From assembly GCF_004210375.1 (NCBI RefSeq), contig NC_134834.1:146043009-146107008 (forward strand): DNA of 64,000 nucleotides, given 5' to 3'. Below the pieces are notes generated by a model. The model saw only the letters and a program-made list of their open reading frames with translations, had not been told where the DNA came from and made no database searches. Every line of letters starts with the position of its first letter. Within the stretch, counting starts at the first letter, position 1. A program made the position numbers and the translations under genes. This DNA is from Tachypleus tridentatus (Eukaryota; Arthropoda; Merostomata; Xiphosura; Limulidae). Below are positions 1 through 13,085 of this stretch, one piece after another.

Positions 1-999
1 CAGAATACTAGTTGCATAGAAATAATAGAGAAACACAATATAAGAGATCGATATAATGTATTCAAGCATAAAGGTAGAACTTGTGATGGACAAAGAGAGA
101 GGTACAAATTAACCACGAGTCAAATGCGTGGTTACATAAAAGGTTGGACCAATAGTTTGCAGGCATCTATACAAACAGAAAAAAGCAGAAAAGTAATATA
201 TTAACAGATGCGTGTTGACAGATACATCAAACTGGTTCACAGACTGTCAGACATGCGGACAGAGATCACTGAACATATGCAAGTTAAGAATGATCGTACT
301 TTCAATTATTAACTAAAACTTAGAACAAGGGCGTGTACGTATGGAGTGTTTCACCTCTTTTACTATGTTTGCATGAGCTCTGAATGCGTAAGTACAAGTT
401 GAATAAAATGCGTGATTACAAATGTTCAATCTACATTAGTCAACACAATTCTTTTAGAATTAAACCGCTATTCTACGTGCGTTACTTTTACACTCCAACA
501 TATATAGTTTTTTCTTCTAAAATTTTCTACATATATACGTACATAGTAAATCTTAAGTTGTCAAATAAAACTTGCGGCTCACTGAAGCCCCGAGTTTGAG
601 AATAATCCGAACCAAAGATTCAGAAAGTGATGAAATACATTAAATGATCACGAAAAACTGTTGCCTTCTCAATCCTGCTGATGAAGAAAAAGTAGCCCTA
701 ACGAGGGGTAATTAATAAGCTCTTGCATCATCAGGTGGGTTCCAGTTGAAATATCCTACTGCAACCTAACCTCTCTATCACAATATACCACAAGTAACGC
801 TTACCCACGTTATACCGTGAATAACCATACAGGACAAACCGTTCTATTCTCTACGCCATTATATAAATATGACATACTACTAACAACACTTGCCCTGGTC
901 AATAAAGTATGGCATTTTACTATCGACAAGTCGACACCTGTGTAATAAGTGATGTTCACATAATAAGACGACTTTATGGTGACGAACTAACAGGTGATT
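1..999. other. Unassigned AT-rich DNA
   Basis: No coding similarity, RNA gene or repeat is recognisable. The open frame at 384-599 (71 codons) is short, AT-driven and resembles no family I know. Confidence 0.5.
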
Positions 1000-1640
1000 T
1001 TATTAGGATGATGTTCATTAATGAACTCAAAGTCATGCTTATGACCTGAATTTTTATTGTAAAACAAACTACGTCAAGCCAACGATTTGTACTTCTCTTC
1101 AATAACAAAGTCTTTATATATATATAATTAAACAAGCAGTTCAAGCTGACGAGCTAAACTTTAAAACTGTGAAAGGAGTTATGTAGTCGCCTGTTCTAAA
1201 AATGGCGTTCTTTATTAAAAGTGTCATCACGTTTATAATTTCAACATTATTATGATACGAGCTGTGTAAAAGTCTATTTATGACGCTGTTCTCTAAACAG
1301 AACGTTATCATGTTGACTGAAACTTCTACTGTAAAACGAACTCTACTGATGTCTATTACTGTGATATTAACCAAGGAATATATTGTCACACTGATGACCA
1401 GAACTTCTAATGTAAAAAAAGAACTACAGAAATCTATGTTAAGAGTGTATTCTATAAGCAAATCGCTGCAATGCTGACGACCTGAATTTTACTGCAGAAC
1501 AAGTTATAAGACGTAATGGCACTGATGGCAACTTGTTGTTGTAAAACAAGTTCAGTAGCCATGTGTACTCAGGAAATGTTCACTAAACAATACTGAGTTA
1601 TGCTAACGACACGAGCTTCTATAATTTACTTGCTTTAAGC
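1000..1640. repeat. Degenerate tandem repeat, roughly 80-90 bp period
   Basis: A motif of the form 'ctgatgacctgaacttct' followed by 'actgtaaaacaaact' recurs in diverged copies near 1040, 1145, 1313, 1397, 1475, 1530 and 1600. The interval between copies varies. Copies differ by many substitutions and small indels, so this is an old minisatellite. The short open frames on both strands here are by-products. Confidence 0.5.
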
Positions 1641-2661
1641 AACTTCACTTCCAACACTTTTCTATACAAAAAGCAATTATTAAATTAACGGTCAAATTCA
1701 AGTGAAATGATACACTATTTTATGCCTACAATCAATCATGGAAGGACGGTTTGATCTCAGTTGTTTAACAGAAAAGTAATAATAATATGATGGACAGCCT
1801 TGAGAATATACACGTTACAAAATACTATTAAAAGTACAACCATTTCATGCCCCACCTTTTAAGAATCAGTTAAATCACTGTAGAAGTGACCCCAGAGAAG
1901 GGTAGATGTTTGTGAATAAAGATTCAATGTCAAAAGTAATAAATAAATATTGACCAGCATTATTAATTTTACAAAGTTCTTGTGCAAAGAAAAATTATTC
2001 TTTAACTGTAAACTCATTGGAAGTGAGTGAATTTAGAATAGGAACGAAAAATTTAGCTAATTTATAAGTACGAGATCTAACTAGTTTCAACACTGAATTC
2101 ACAAACATTCCACTCGGTGCAGATGGTTATTTTGGATATACTGGATATCCTCCATTAAATGCTCGGTTTGAAAAGTTACGAAGGTGATGATTATACACGA
2201 GTCGTTGCAGAAGAAGCCAAATGTTATTAAACATGCTCGTGCGTTTAAATCACTTATAGAGGCATGGCACCGCTATAGCGAGTCGCAACACTTTTAGTGA
2301 AAATCAAAATGTCTTCCTCCCAAAAGAACATTTCGTATCAATATTCTCAACTAATTTGCACCATTAGCTCAATCTGTAAAATATAATCATATAAGCATGA
2401 TTTAATGCAATAACCAAGCACGACCTTCGGATGACTTTTGGATGATTGTGTTTCAAATGTTTTTAAACACACGCAACTTAGTATAACACTAAATGAAACT
2501 GGTGATCTTGTAGACTGGGTTCATGTTTAAATGAAACTCTTACTTTATAATTCTCTTTCTAATTAACAACAACGTCACAGTTAATGTTTCGTAAGCAGGA
2601 ACATGTTTTAAAGTAACGATCACTGGTAATACTTCAAACTAATATAAAATAATTTAACAAA
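1641..2661. other. Unassigned DNA before the 30-bp satellite
   Basis: No gene, SINE or tandem repeat is recognised. The sequence is AT-rich and stop-dense on both strands. Confidence 0.5.
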
Positions 2662-5600
2662 ATGCAGCCACATATCTACAGTTTCCGTCATTATCAGCTA
2701 CATATCTACAGTTTCCGTCATTATCAGCTACATATCTACAGTTTCCGTCATTATCAGCCACATATCTACAGTTTCCGTCATTATCAGCTACATATCTACA
2801 GTTTCCGTCATTATCAGCTACATATCTACAGTTTCCGTCATTATCAGCTACATATCTACAGTTTCCGTCATTATCAGCTACATATCTACAGTTTCCGTCA
2901 TTATCCGTTTCCGTCATTATCAGCTACAGTTATCATTATCAGCTACAGTTTCCGTCATTATCAGCTACATATCTACAGTTTCCGTCATTATCAGCTACAT
3001 CTACAGTTTCTACATATCTACAGTTTCCGTCATTATCAGCTACATATCTACAGTTTCCGTCATTATCAGCTACATATCTACAGTTTCCGTCATTATCAGC
3101 TATATCAGTTATCTACAGTTTCCGTCATTATCAGCTGCATATCTACAGTTTCCGTCATTATCAGCTGCATATCTACAGTTTCCGTCATTATCAGCCGCAT
3201 ATCTACAGTTTCCGTCATTATCAGCCGCATATCTACAGTTTCCGTCATTATCAGCTATCTATATCTACAGTTATCAGTTCTACAGTTTCCGTCATTATCA
3301 GCTACATATCTACAGTTTCCGTCATTATCAGCTACATATCTACAGTTTCCGTCATTATCAGCTACATATCTACAGTTTCCGTCATTATCAGCTACATATC
3401 TACAGTTTCCGTCATTATCAGCTACATATCTACAGTTTCCGTCATTATCAGCTACATATCTACAGTTTCCGTCATTATCAGCTACATATCTACAGTTTCC
3501 GTCATTATCAGCTACATATCTACAGTTTCCGCTCATTATCATTATCAGCTACATATCTACAGTTTCCGTCATTATCAGCTACATATCTACAGTTTCCGTC
3601 ATTATCAGCTACATATCTACAGTTTCCGTCATTATCAGCTACATATCTACAGTTTCCGTCATTATCAGCTACATATCTACAGTTTCCGTCATTATCAGCT
3701 ACATATCTACAGTTTCCGTCATTATCAGCTACATATCTACAGTTTCCGTCATTATCAGCTACATATCTACAGTTTCCGTCATTATCAGCTACATATCTAC
3801 AGTTTCCAGTCATTATCAGCTACATATCTACAGTTTCCGTCATTATCAGCTACATATCTACAGTTTCCGTCATTATCAGCTACATATCTACAGTTTCCGT
3901 CATTATCAGCTACATATCTACAGTTTCCGTCATTATCAGCTACATATCTATCCGTCATTATCAGCTACATATCTACAGTTTCCGTCATTATCAGCTACAT
4001 ATCTACAGTTTCCATTATCAGCTACATATCTACAGTTTCCGTCATTATCAGCTACATATCTACAGTTTCCGTCATTATCAGCTACATATCTACAGTTTCC
4101 GTCATTATCAGCTACATATCTACAGTTTCCGTCATTATCAGCTACATATCTACAGTTTCCGTCATTATCAGCTACATATCTACAGTTTCCGTCATTATCA
4201 GCTACATATCTACAGTTTCCGTCATTATCAGCTACATATCTACAGTTTCCGTCATTATCAGCTACATATCTACAGTTTCCGTCATTATCAGCTACATATC
4301 TACAGTTTCCGTCATTATCAGCTACATATCTACAGTTTCCGTCATTATCAGCTACATATCTACAGTTTCCGTCATTATCAGCTACATATCTACAGTTTCC
4401 GTCATTATCAGCTACATATCTACAGTTTCCGTCATTATCAGCTACATATCTACAGTTTCCGTCATTATCAGCTACATATCTACAGTTTCCGTCATTATCA
4501 GCTACATATCTACAGTTTCCGTCATTATCAGCTACATATCTACAGTTTCCGTCATTATCAGCTCATTATCAGCTACATCTACAGTTTCCGTCATTATCAG
4601 CTACATATCTACAGTTTCCGTCATTATCAGCTACATATCTACAGTTTCCGTCATTATCAGCTACATATCTACAGTTTCCGTCATTATCAGCTACATATCT
4701 ACAGTTTCCGTCATTATCAGCTACATATCTACAGTTTCCGTCATTATCAGCTACATATCTACAGTTTCCGTCATTATCAGCTACATATCTACAGTTTCCG
4801 TCATTATCAGCTACATATCTACAGTTTCCGTCATTATCAGCTACATATCTACAGTATTCCATATCTACAGTTTCCGTCATATCAGCTACATATCTACAGT
4901 TTCCGTCATTATCAGCTACATATCTACAGTTTCCGTCATTATCAGCTACATATCTACAGTTTCCGTCATTATCACATATCTACAGTTTCCGTCATTATCA
5001 GCTACATATCTACAGTTTCCGTCATTATCAGCTACATATCTACAGTTTCCGTCATTATCAGCTACATATCTACACAGTTTCCGTCATTATCAGCTACATA
5101 TCTACAGTTTCCGTCATTATCAGCTACATATCAGTTTCCACATATCAGCTACATATCCTAGTTTCCGTCATTATCAGCTACATATCTACAGTTTCCGTCA
5201 TTATCAGCTACATATCTACAGTTTCCGTCATTATCAGCTACATATCTACAGTTTCCGTCATTATCAGCTACATATCTACAGATCTACAGGTTTCCGTCAT
5301 TATCAGCTACATATCTACGGTTTCCGTCATTTATCGGCCCCATATCTACGTTTTAAAGTTAGTATCAGCTACATATCTACGGTTTCCGTCATTATCAGCT
5401 ACATATCTACAGTTTCCGTCATTATCAGCTACATATCTACAGTTTCGTCATTATATCTATTTCGCCTACGGTTTCGTCATTATCAGCTGCATATCTACAG
5501 TTTCCGTCATTATCAGCTACATATCTACGGTTTCAGTCATTATCAATTTCTGTATCTACGGTTTCCGTCATTATCAGCTACATATCTACAGTTTCCGTCA

Positions 5601-7230
5601 TTATCAGCTACATATCTACAGTTTCCGTCATTATCAGCTACATATCTACAGTTTCCGTCATTATCAGCTACATATCTACAGTTTCCGTCATTTATCAGCT
5701 ACATATCTACGGTTTCCGTCATTATCCAGCTACATATCTAAGAAAGTTTCCATTCCATTTATCAGCTACATATCTACAGTTTCCGTCATTATGCTTTCAC
5801 ATATCACCAGTTTCCGTCATTATCAGCTACATATCTACAGTTTCCGTCATTATCTCATTTCTACATATCTACGGTTTCCGTCATTATCAGCTACATATCT
5901 CACAGTTTCCGTCATTATCAGCTACATATCTACAGTTTCCGTCATTATCAGCTACATATCTACAGTTTCCGTCATTATCAGCTACATATCTACAGTTTCC
6001 GTCATTATCAGCTACATATCTACGGTTTCCGTCATTATCATCAGCTACATATCTACGGTTTCCGTCATTATCAGCTACATATCTACAGTTTCCGTCATTA
6101 TCAGCTACATATCTACAGTTTCCGTCATTATCAGCTACATATCTACAGTTTCCGTCATTATCAGCTACATATCTACAGTTTCCGTCATTATCAGCTACAT
6201 ATCTACAGTTTCCATCATTATCAGCTACATATCTACAGTTTCCGTCATTATCAGCTACATATCTACAGTTTCCGTCATTATCAGCTACATATCTACAGTT
6301 TCCGTCATTATCAGCTACATATCTACAGTTTCCGTCATTATCAGCTACATATCTACAGTTTCCGTCATTATCAGCTACATATCTACAGTTTCCGTCATTA
6401 TCAGCTACATATCTACAGTTTCCGTCATTATCAGCTACATATCTACAGTTTCCGTCATTATCAGCTACATATCTACAGTTTCCGTCATTATCAGCTACAT
6501 ATCTACAGTTTCCGTCATTATCAGCTACATATCTACAGTTTCCGTCATTATCAGCTACATATCTACCACGGTTTCCGTCATTATCAGCTACATATCTACA
6601 GTTTCCGTCATTTATCAGCTACATTGTATCTGCAGTTTCCGTCATTATCAGCTACATATCTACAGTTTCCGTCATTATCAGCTACATATCTACAGTTTCC
6701 GTCATTATCAGCTCACATATCTACAGTTTCCGTCATTATCAGCTACATATCTACAGTTTCCGTCATTATCCCATTTCCATATCTACAGTTTCCGTCATTA
6801 TCAGCTACATATCTACAGTTTCCATCATTATCAGCTACATATCTACAGTTTCCGTCATTATCAGCTACATATCTACAGTTTCGTTTCCGTCATTATCAGC
6901 TACGCCATATCTACAGTTTCCATCATTATCTATTTACACATCTACGGTTTCCGATCATTATCAGCTACATATCTACAGTTTCCATCATTATCATTTTGCC
7001 TTATCTACAGTTATCATTATCAGCTACATATCTACGGTTTCCGTCATTATCAGCTACATATCTACAGTCATTATCAGCTACATATCTACAGTTTCCGTCA
7101 TTATCAGCTACATATCTACAGTTTCCGTCATTATCAGCTACATATCTACAGTTTCCATCATTATCAGCTACATATCTACAGTTTCCGTCATTATCAGCTA
7201 CATATCTACAGTTTCCGTCATTATTTGTTT
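2662..7230. repeat. 30-bp satellite array, about 150 copies
   Basis: The unit contains the core 'tacagtttccgtcattatc' followed by 'agctacatatc', and repeats every 30 bases for about 4.57 kb. Long runs of identical units (for example 4021-4560 and 6061-6560) alternate with zones of truncated or indel-bearing units (2900-3010, 5130-5160, 5280-5480, 5690-5880, 6890-7070). Because 30 is a multiple of three and the unit has no stop in several frames, the array gives a 1531-codon open frame on the + strand and shorter ones on the minus strand. The peptides are pure decamer repeats (HIYSFRHYQL, ISTVSVIISY, YLQFPSLSAT; minus: DNGNCRYVAD), switching frame at indels. I read this as non-coding satellite DNA. 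Confidence 0.95.
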
Positions 7231-7527
7231 TTAAAAGTTTCGCGCAAAGCTACATAGAAGTTAGTTACATGTAGCCATCTCCAATACTGAACTGATAAGA
7301 CTAGAAACTAAACGAAACGAACTTGGCAGGGGTTTAGTTTAGAGAGAGGAAAGTCATGCGGAATTCTCTCCCCAACAGGGGTGGTCAGGAACGTTGGGGT
7401 TCCTCTTCGTCCCCGCTCATGGACGATTATTTACTTTTACATGGAAGTTTTCATGTAATTTTATTTGACTTTTTATGGTGATGAGTGAAGTGGGGCAGTA
7501 TAATAATGACGGGTGATAAAGGAGAGC
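7231..7527. other. Spacer between the 30-bp and 48-bp arrays
   Basis: Non-repetitive and locally more GC-rich (7320-7430). It could be the 3' part of the minus-strand LINE lying to the right, but nothing in it is diagnostic. Confidence 0.35.
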
Positions 7528-7887
7528 GAGACGACGGATCCTTGGGACACTACGAAAATAATGTAAAGGAGTAACGAGACGACGGATCCTTGGGACATTA
7601 CGAAAATAATGTAAAGGAGTAACGAGACGACGGATCCTTGGGACACTACGAAAATAATGTAAAGGAGTAACGAGACGACGGATCCTTGGGACACTACGAA
7701 AATAACGTAAAGGAGTAACGAGACGACGGATCCTTGGGACACTACGAAAATAACGTAAAGGAGTAACGAGACGACGGATCCTTGGGACACTACGAAAATA
7801 ATGTAAAGGAGTAACGAGACGACGGATCCTTGGGACACTACGAAAATAACGTAAAGGAGTAACGAGACGACGGATCCTTGGGACACT
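7528..7887. repeat. 48-bp tandem repeat, 7 full copies plus a partial
   Basis: Units start at 7528, 7576, 7624, 7672, 7720, 7768, 7816 and 7864, exactly 48 bases apart. They begin 'gagacgacggatccttggga' and each carries a BamHI-type ggatcc. Units differ by only a few substitutions (aatgtaaa/aacgtaaa, cac/cat), so the array is young. The minus strand is open with a 16-residue peptide period (core SQGSVVSLLLY), which follows from 48 being a multiple of three. I do not take it as a gene. Confidence 0.95.
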
Positions 7888-7889
7888 CC

Positions 7890-8530
7890 TACAGTTATTT
7901 TAACAAGGTTTTGTTGACTCTTACTTGAGCTGTTCTACATGTTAGGAAGGTTGGTATCCATGTGATGATAGTTTGATTTACTTTCAAATTAGTTAACTTA
8001 TACTTAATGGCATTATGCCAAACACTGTCAAATACTTTTTTAACATCTAAAAATACACCTATGGTTACCTGATTGTTATCGAATACTTTGTAAACTGATT
8101 GTCATGTGAGGTGATCTATTGTTTGTCTATTTTTCCTGGAAGCGTTTTGAGATTCGGGAAGGATGTTATTTATTTCGCAACAATGAAGGAGGCGATTTGA
8201 TATTTGATATTATTTTCTCCATCAGTTTGCCAAGACAACTTAACAGACTGATGGAACGGAAGTTGTCAGGATCAGTCCTGTTTGTTTCTTTGGAAAACGT
8301 GGTGATAATAGCTTTTTCCCAGGTGTCGGGGTAATAACCTGTTTTTAGTGAGACATTCACGATGTTTGGAAGATGTTGTAATAGAAGATTGAGTCTTTTT
8401 TAAGAATATTTGGTATTTGATCATGTCCAGGGGAAGTGTTTTTCAAATTTTTAATGTTAATTTTGAATTCAATGGTGGTGATTTTCTATTAATTAAATTG
8501 GAATGACCGTTTAGAGTGTTACCAGAGAAT
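7890..8530 (-). pseudogene. Non-LTR retrotransposon (Jockey/CR1-like) reverse transcriptase relic
   Basis: Read on the minus strand, this region encodes the fingers and palm of a LINE reverse transcriptase in pieces. Recognisable blocks, in order, are NTSPGHDQIPNIL (near 8450-8410), the PDTWEKAII block and the DNFRSISLLSCLGKLMEKII block (8166-8360), TIDHL (near 8110-8125), and the palm A motif FLDVKKVFDSVWHNA (near 8070-8010). The blocks lie in the family's usual order. At least one stop and a frameshift separate them. The YxDD motif, thumb and 3' end are missing, because the sequence runs into the 48-bp repeat at 7887. The element is dead and truncated at both ends. The family is secure as non-LTR RT; the exact clade is uncertain. 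Confidence 0.85.
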
Positions 8531-9372
8531 TGTGGTCTGAAAGAAGATTGATTTGCATTATGCAGTTGTTAACATGTTGTTGGATATTACTAGAGGGAAA
8601 ACAACCAGTTAACAGTATCCACAGCAAACTCTTGAGCTATTCTTACCTGACCGAATAGTGCTCCCATGTCCCTGAAGTGCAGTGGTGTTTTTATGACATG
8701 ATGCAAATCCTAAGTTCTAAGATTCACATCCCGAATATGATACTACCTAGGGCACGCTCAAATTATCAAAACTATAATATATCAAAAAACAAAGAAAGAA
8801 AGAATATGCTTTTGTATTCGTCAATAAAATGCGAAGTAAAATGTATAGTACTTGTCAATGAATGGGGAGTGCCATCTACCAGAGATGCCAACCATTACGA
8901 TTTGAGCATAATCATTACAATTTTGGTGTATACATTGCGACTATACGCTCATACAGACAAATATTACGACTTGTGGCAATTCCCAAATTATATATTATAT
9001 AGGCCTATACAGTAAAGTGATAAATTCTTCCCCCAGGACTTGAAAGGGGCGAAAAAAAAATTTCTAGTGAGACATAAATAAATTTTGATAATAAATAAAA
9101 GACAGTCCAAATGGCTACTTGCGATGATCATGTTTGTGCTTGAAATAATAAAAAATATTCGTATCTCCGACGTATACCAATAGTTTGAGTGCGGTGCTTC
9201 TCCATACTGGGTACGTGGGGGAATCCATAGTTACGTCATCAGTGCTTGTCAGCCAATCAGCGCTCGCGTAGATAGGTATTTCTTGTTTTCTAAGCAGCAT
9301 AGAAATACCAATGCGATCGTTCACAAGTTGTAAAAAAAAAAAAAAAAAAGAGGCCTCGTTCACCAGATTGTC
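8531..9372. other. Unassigned DNA with an A-tract
   Basis: Open frames at 8677-9015 (+) and 9115-9363 (-) show no similarity I recognise. An 18-base A-run lies near 9332-9349, just before the hAT-related relic, and could be a poly(A) scar or simple repeat. Part of this stretch may be the 5' flank of that element, but I found no terminal repeat. Confidence 0.35.
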
Positions 9373-9916
9373 TTGTTTTTGGCAAATCTAAAAGGACTAA
9401 AACTGAATCAAAAATTTAGGAAAGAGTATAGTGCAAAATATCCGATCATTGCATCAAAAGTCAGTGACAGTCATGCGTTTTGTACAGTTTGTCACATCGA
9501 TTTTTCTGTGGCGCATGGCGGGATAAATGATTGTTCCAGACATACAAAATCGGCATCTCACCAACAAAAGGCTCAGGCGAAGACAAAAACGATGCAGATA
9601 AGACATTTATGAGTAAGAATTCAGAATATGAAACCATAAATGCAGAAGTGATGTTCACGCAATTCGTCATTGCTCATAATTTACTCTAGCTGTAGCCGAT
9701 CATGCAGGACATCTATTCAGAAAAATGTTCCCAGACTCTGATATAGCAAAAAAATATGGCTGTGCTAGAACCAAAACTACAATCATTGTACAAATGTTGG
9801 GTTGTGAAGATAACAAAATGATTTCAAGCATACTTACTAACAGTGTTTACAGTTTAGCCACAGATGGATCTACAGACATGGATGACTCAAAACTGTATCC
9901 AGTGGTTGTATGATAT
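9373..9916 (+). pseudogene. hAT-related transposase relic (zinc-finger N-terminus)
   Basis: The first block (9373-9612) has a BED-like finger: CTVCHIDFSVAHGG, then DCSRH and SASH, giving a C-x2-C...H...H pattern. After a stop at 9612 the reading continues in another frame with VMFTQFVIAHN and VADHAGHLFRKMFPDSDIA, then KKYGCARTKTT (9725 on), ending at SLATDGSTDMDDSKLYPVV and a stop near 9913. The D-G-S-T stretch matches the first catalytic block of hAT-type transposases. Everything downstream (RNase H core, C-terminal dimerisation region) is missing. This is the 5' third of a dead element, possibly of the finger-containing hAT group domesticated in animals. No target duplication or terminal repeats were found. 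Confidence 0.7.
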
Positions 9917-12835
9917 CTGTAGGGGCTGTCTACAATCATTGCGCTCAGTCGTTTGAAATAGTTGGCATCTCTGCCAAAGACTTGTACATTAATTATTAAA
10001 AATGCTTAAAACTATTCTTAAAACGATACAATTTTTAAAAAAAAAAACAAAACACTGGCAGCCTTAAGGTTCAGATTCAGCAAGTGAAAGATTTAAATAT
10101 ATTTCATAGCAAACGATAATGTATTATTTTTTAATAAATATGTGTCAAAAGTTTTGCAAACATTGGAGCAGTAATTTCCATATGTAAATAACGTTTATCA
10201 CATACCTTATAACCTTTTTTTCTTACAAAACATTTAATAACTTCTAATATCTGTTTTTATTTTGTTATTTACTTTCACAGTGTTAGCAGCAATGTGCTAA
10301 TTACAGTGATTTCAAAAGTTAATTGAATCACTTTATTGAGGTTTGGCTACTAAAGCAATAACTCCACATAAAGCCTATGTCTCTAGGTGCTGGCCAAAGC
10401 ATCAATAGTTCTATCTAAGACGTTCAATGCTGTTTATAAATTTACCTATATATCTTTGTGTGTATGTTTATACACACACACACACACACACACACATACA
10501 TTTGGCTAGAAATCTGAGCTTCTGCTAAATTAACCTCACAACTTTAACAATGTTATGGAAAAGTAGATACATCTTAGCACCCAGAAAAATATATCAAAAA
10601 AGTGACTTTGTCAGCTTAGTCGTTTAATATATGGAACAACCATTTAACATGATGCTGTTATACTCTCACATTGTAACAGTATGTTGGAAAAACCACCTGC
10701 ATTCTATAGGTCATATACCACGTTTGAGTGCAATTTGTTTGGAATTAGTAACACATAAATACTTAAGAGATAAATATCAAGAGTCTCTTCACTTATCACT
10801 TTGTTTTTACAGAATTTGAAGGATAAATAGTAGATCAGAGCAACTCCCTTACAAACTAGAACCTGAATATCCAAATTCCTTAAAAATTACAATACTCCAA
10901 CTCCATTACAAATTAAAATCTTTATACCTGATGTTTCTTACAAAAAGCAGAACTTAGATATCCAATTTTTTTACAAATTAGAATATGGATAACCCAACCT
11001 CTTTGGAAATTAGAGCCTAAATATTTCAACTCCATTATAATTCTCAACCAGAATACTTAACTCTTAAAAATGGTCTAGATATGTTTTTCATTAAAGTCAT
11101 GCGATAAGTAAATATGCTCATATTACCAAATCCCAATCATATTTAATTACACTTGTCAACATAACCTATCATCACAATAGAAAACAAATGCAATGAATTG
11201 GATAACCACTCTCTTAAATTTCTTGTGGAAAATACTTTTTGAGCTACAAGGACAAATCTGTAACTTCTGATATTCAATCACAGGTGTCCATCATTAAAAC
11301 ACATTTGAATAACAAGGAAGTGTAAAAACCAATGAACATGAAACTTGAAAAAGTACCATCACTTAATACATAAACAAGGTTTCAGTTTTATTCAAGAAAT
11401 ACTCATATGCTACCAGAAAAATATAAAACAAATATTATTTCTGATAAAATTTACTTTCACTTAGTATTAACTTACCAATCCTGAAAATTTAAGTCAGTAG
11501 AAAATAAATTATTCTATCAAAAAGATTTAAGATTTTTGTGTATTGTGCATGTTAATAAACCACCACTGGTTATGTCTCTTATTAATTAAATCAACAAAAT
11601 TAAGTAGCAATGCTATTAAATACTCACACACACAAAAAAATTAGCTTGGTATTTGAATCTTATTATATTTATCATATTTTAATTATTTAAGTGGATTTGT
11701 TCATATAAAATTTTATTTTATGGATTAGAACTCTTATAAAGATATAAAAAAGAATAAATATTTCAAATATTTACAGGAAGCATCCATATGTAAATATCAA
11801 AGATTTAAAACATGTCCAAGACCTTGAAAGCCTTAAGTCAAAATTTTAAGCCAGAAAAATGAAAATTTTAGAATTAGTTAATTAAACTTTGTATAATGGT
11901 GATTGTTTTTATAACAACAAAAAGTGTCTTATTTTGTAAATAACTGAAAGTATACAATAATTCCTTCTGACATTATGAAAATTAACCTTCTGAGTTGTTG
12001 TTAAATGTTTCAAAATTAATTGAAACTAAAAATTTCTGTGCAGTGATAATATACACATTTTCAACCTTATTTTCTCACAATCTCTTAAGTGTGAAAACGT
12101 GAAGGCTATGACTGCTCATTGGTCCACACAAAGACAAAAAATTAGTTAACTGCTTTCTCATTGATAAATGTATTTCACACAATAACTAGTTTAAGTTAAA
12201 AAAACAAAATTTTGTAATCAAGTTTGTAGAATCTTTATTGACTGTACACTCTCTTAATGTTTAAATATGTATGAAAAAAAAAATTAACTATGTGCTTTCA
12301 TTAACAGCATTAGTTATAAATCTTATGTTTAATGTTATACAACCTTTAATTACTTTTTACACTTTTAAGATAATTTTATATTACTAGTATATTATATAGA
12401 TTCAGGACTAACATAAGCCAAAATAACACTGACCAAAAATCATTGGATATTATTAAAATTACAGCAAAACTATTGTTCACAGAAGTAACAACAAGCTGAT
12501 GATTCAACAGATTCTACTCACTACAAATGCTTAGGTTTCTTAAATAAAGATTAACAATACTAAGTTTTTCTGCTTACTATTTTGTTTTAAAAGTTAACTT
12601 CATTAAATTACAAGTTACTTTTCAGTTTATATACACACATACACACATTTAATCTAGGTTTGATGAGAAGTTTATAATTATTCTTACTGATCATAAAATA
12701 TACATTAATAACTGCATGATTGTAAAGTAATTAAGCAACCTATTATTTTTTACTTTGCATTTATTGCAATATGTTACTCTTATACTATTTTAACAATGCT
12801 AGCAACTTGTTATCAAAAGTCAAATTTGTATTAAT
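9917..12835. other. Long AT-rich gene-free stretch
   Basis: About 2.9 kb, very AT-rich and stop-dense on both strands. Apart from the CA microsatellite near 10.48 kb I see no gene, SINE or transposon signature. Confidence 0.55.
10471..10500. repeat. (CA)n microsatellite
   Basis: About 12 uninterrupted CA dinucleotides within 10472-10496, ending in cataca. Confidence 0.95.
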
Positions 12836-13085
12836 CTTTCATCTGCTGCATTAAATCTGCAGTAGTAGTCGTCACCTGTTGCATCAAATCCATTATATTT
12901 GCTAGTTCTAAAGCTTCACCTGTTGAGCCAGATCCGTCATATTATTACTAATTCATCTGCTGTCAAAGCTGTAGTATTAGTTTACCTGTTTCACTCGTTA
13001 ACTCAAATCTGTAGTACTACTAGTAGTAGTATTAATATTTCACATGTTCATTCGAAATTGTAGCACTAGGAGAAGCGAGTAGTAC
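12836..13085. repeat. Degenerate repeat of about 55-65 bp
   Basis: Diverged copies of a phrase like 'cacctgttgcatcaaatc' with nearby 'tagtagtagt' recur near 12840, 12873, 12918, 12955, 12983 and 13030. Spacing is irregular. This is an old, low-confidence tandem repeat. Confidence 0.4.

Noticed and set aside
2662-7257. A 1531-residue protein of histidine/tyrosine/serine-rich repeats
   Set aside because: It is the translation of a 30-bp satellite. Similar open runs exist on the other strand, and the peptide jumps between three frames at indels.
7473-7886. A minus-strand hydrophobic repeat protein (VSQGSVVSLLLY repeats)
   Set aside because: The repeat is exactly 48 bp, so an open frame is expected. 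There is no start context or non-repeat domain.
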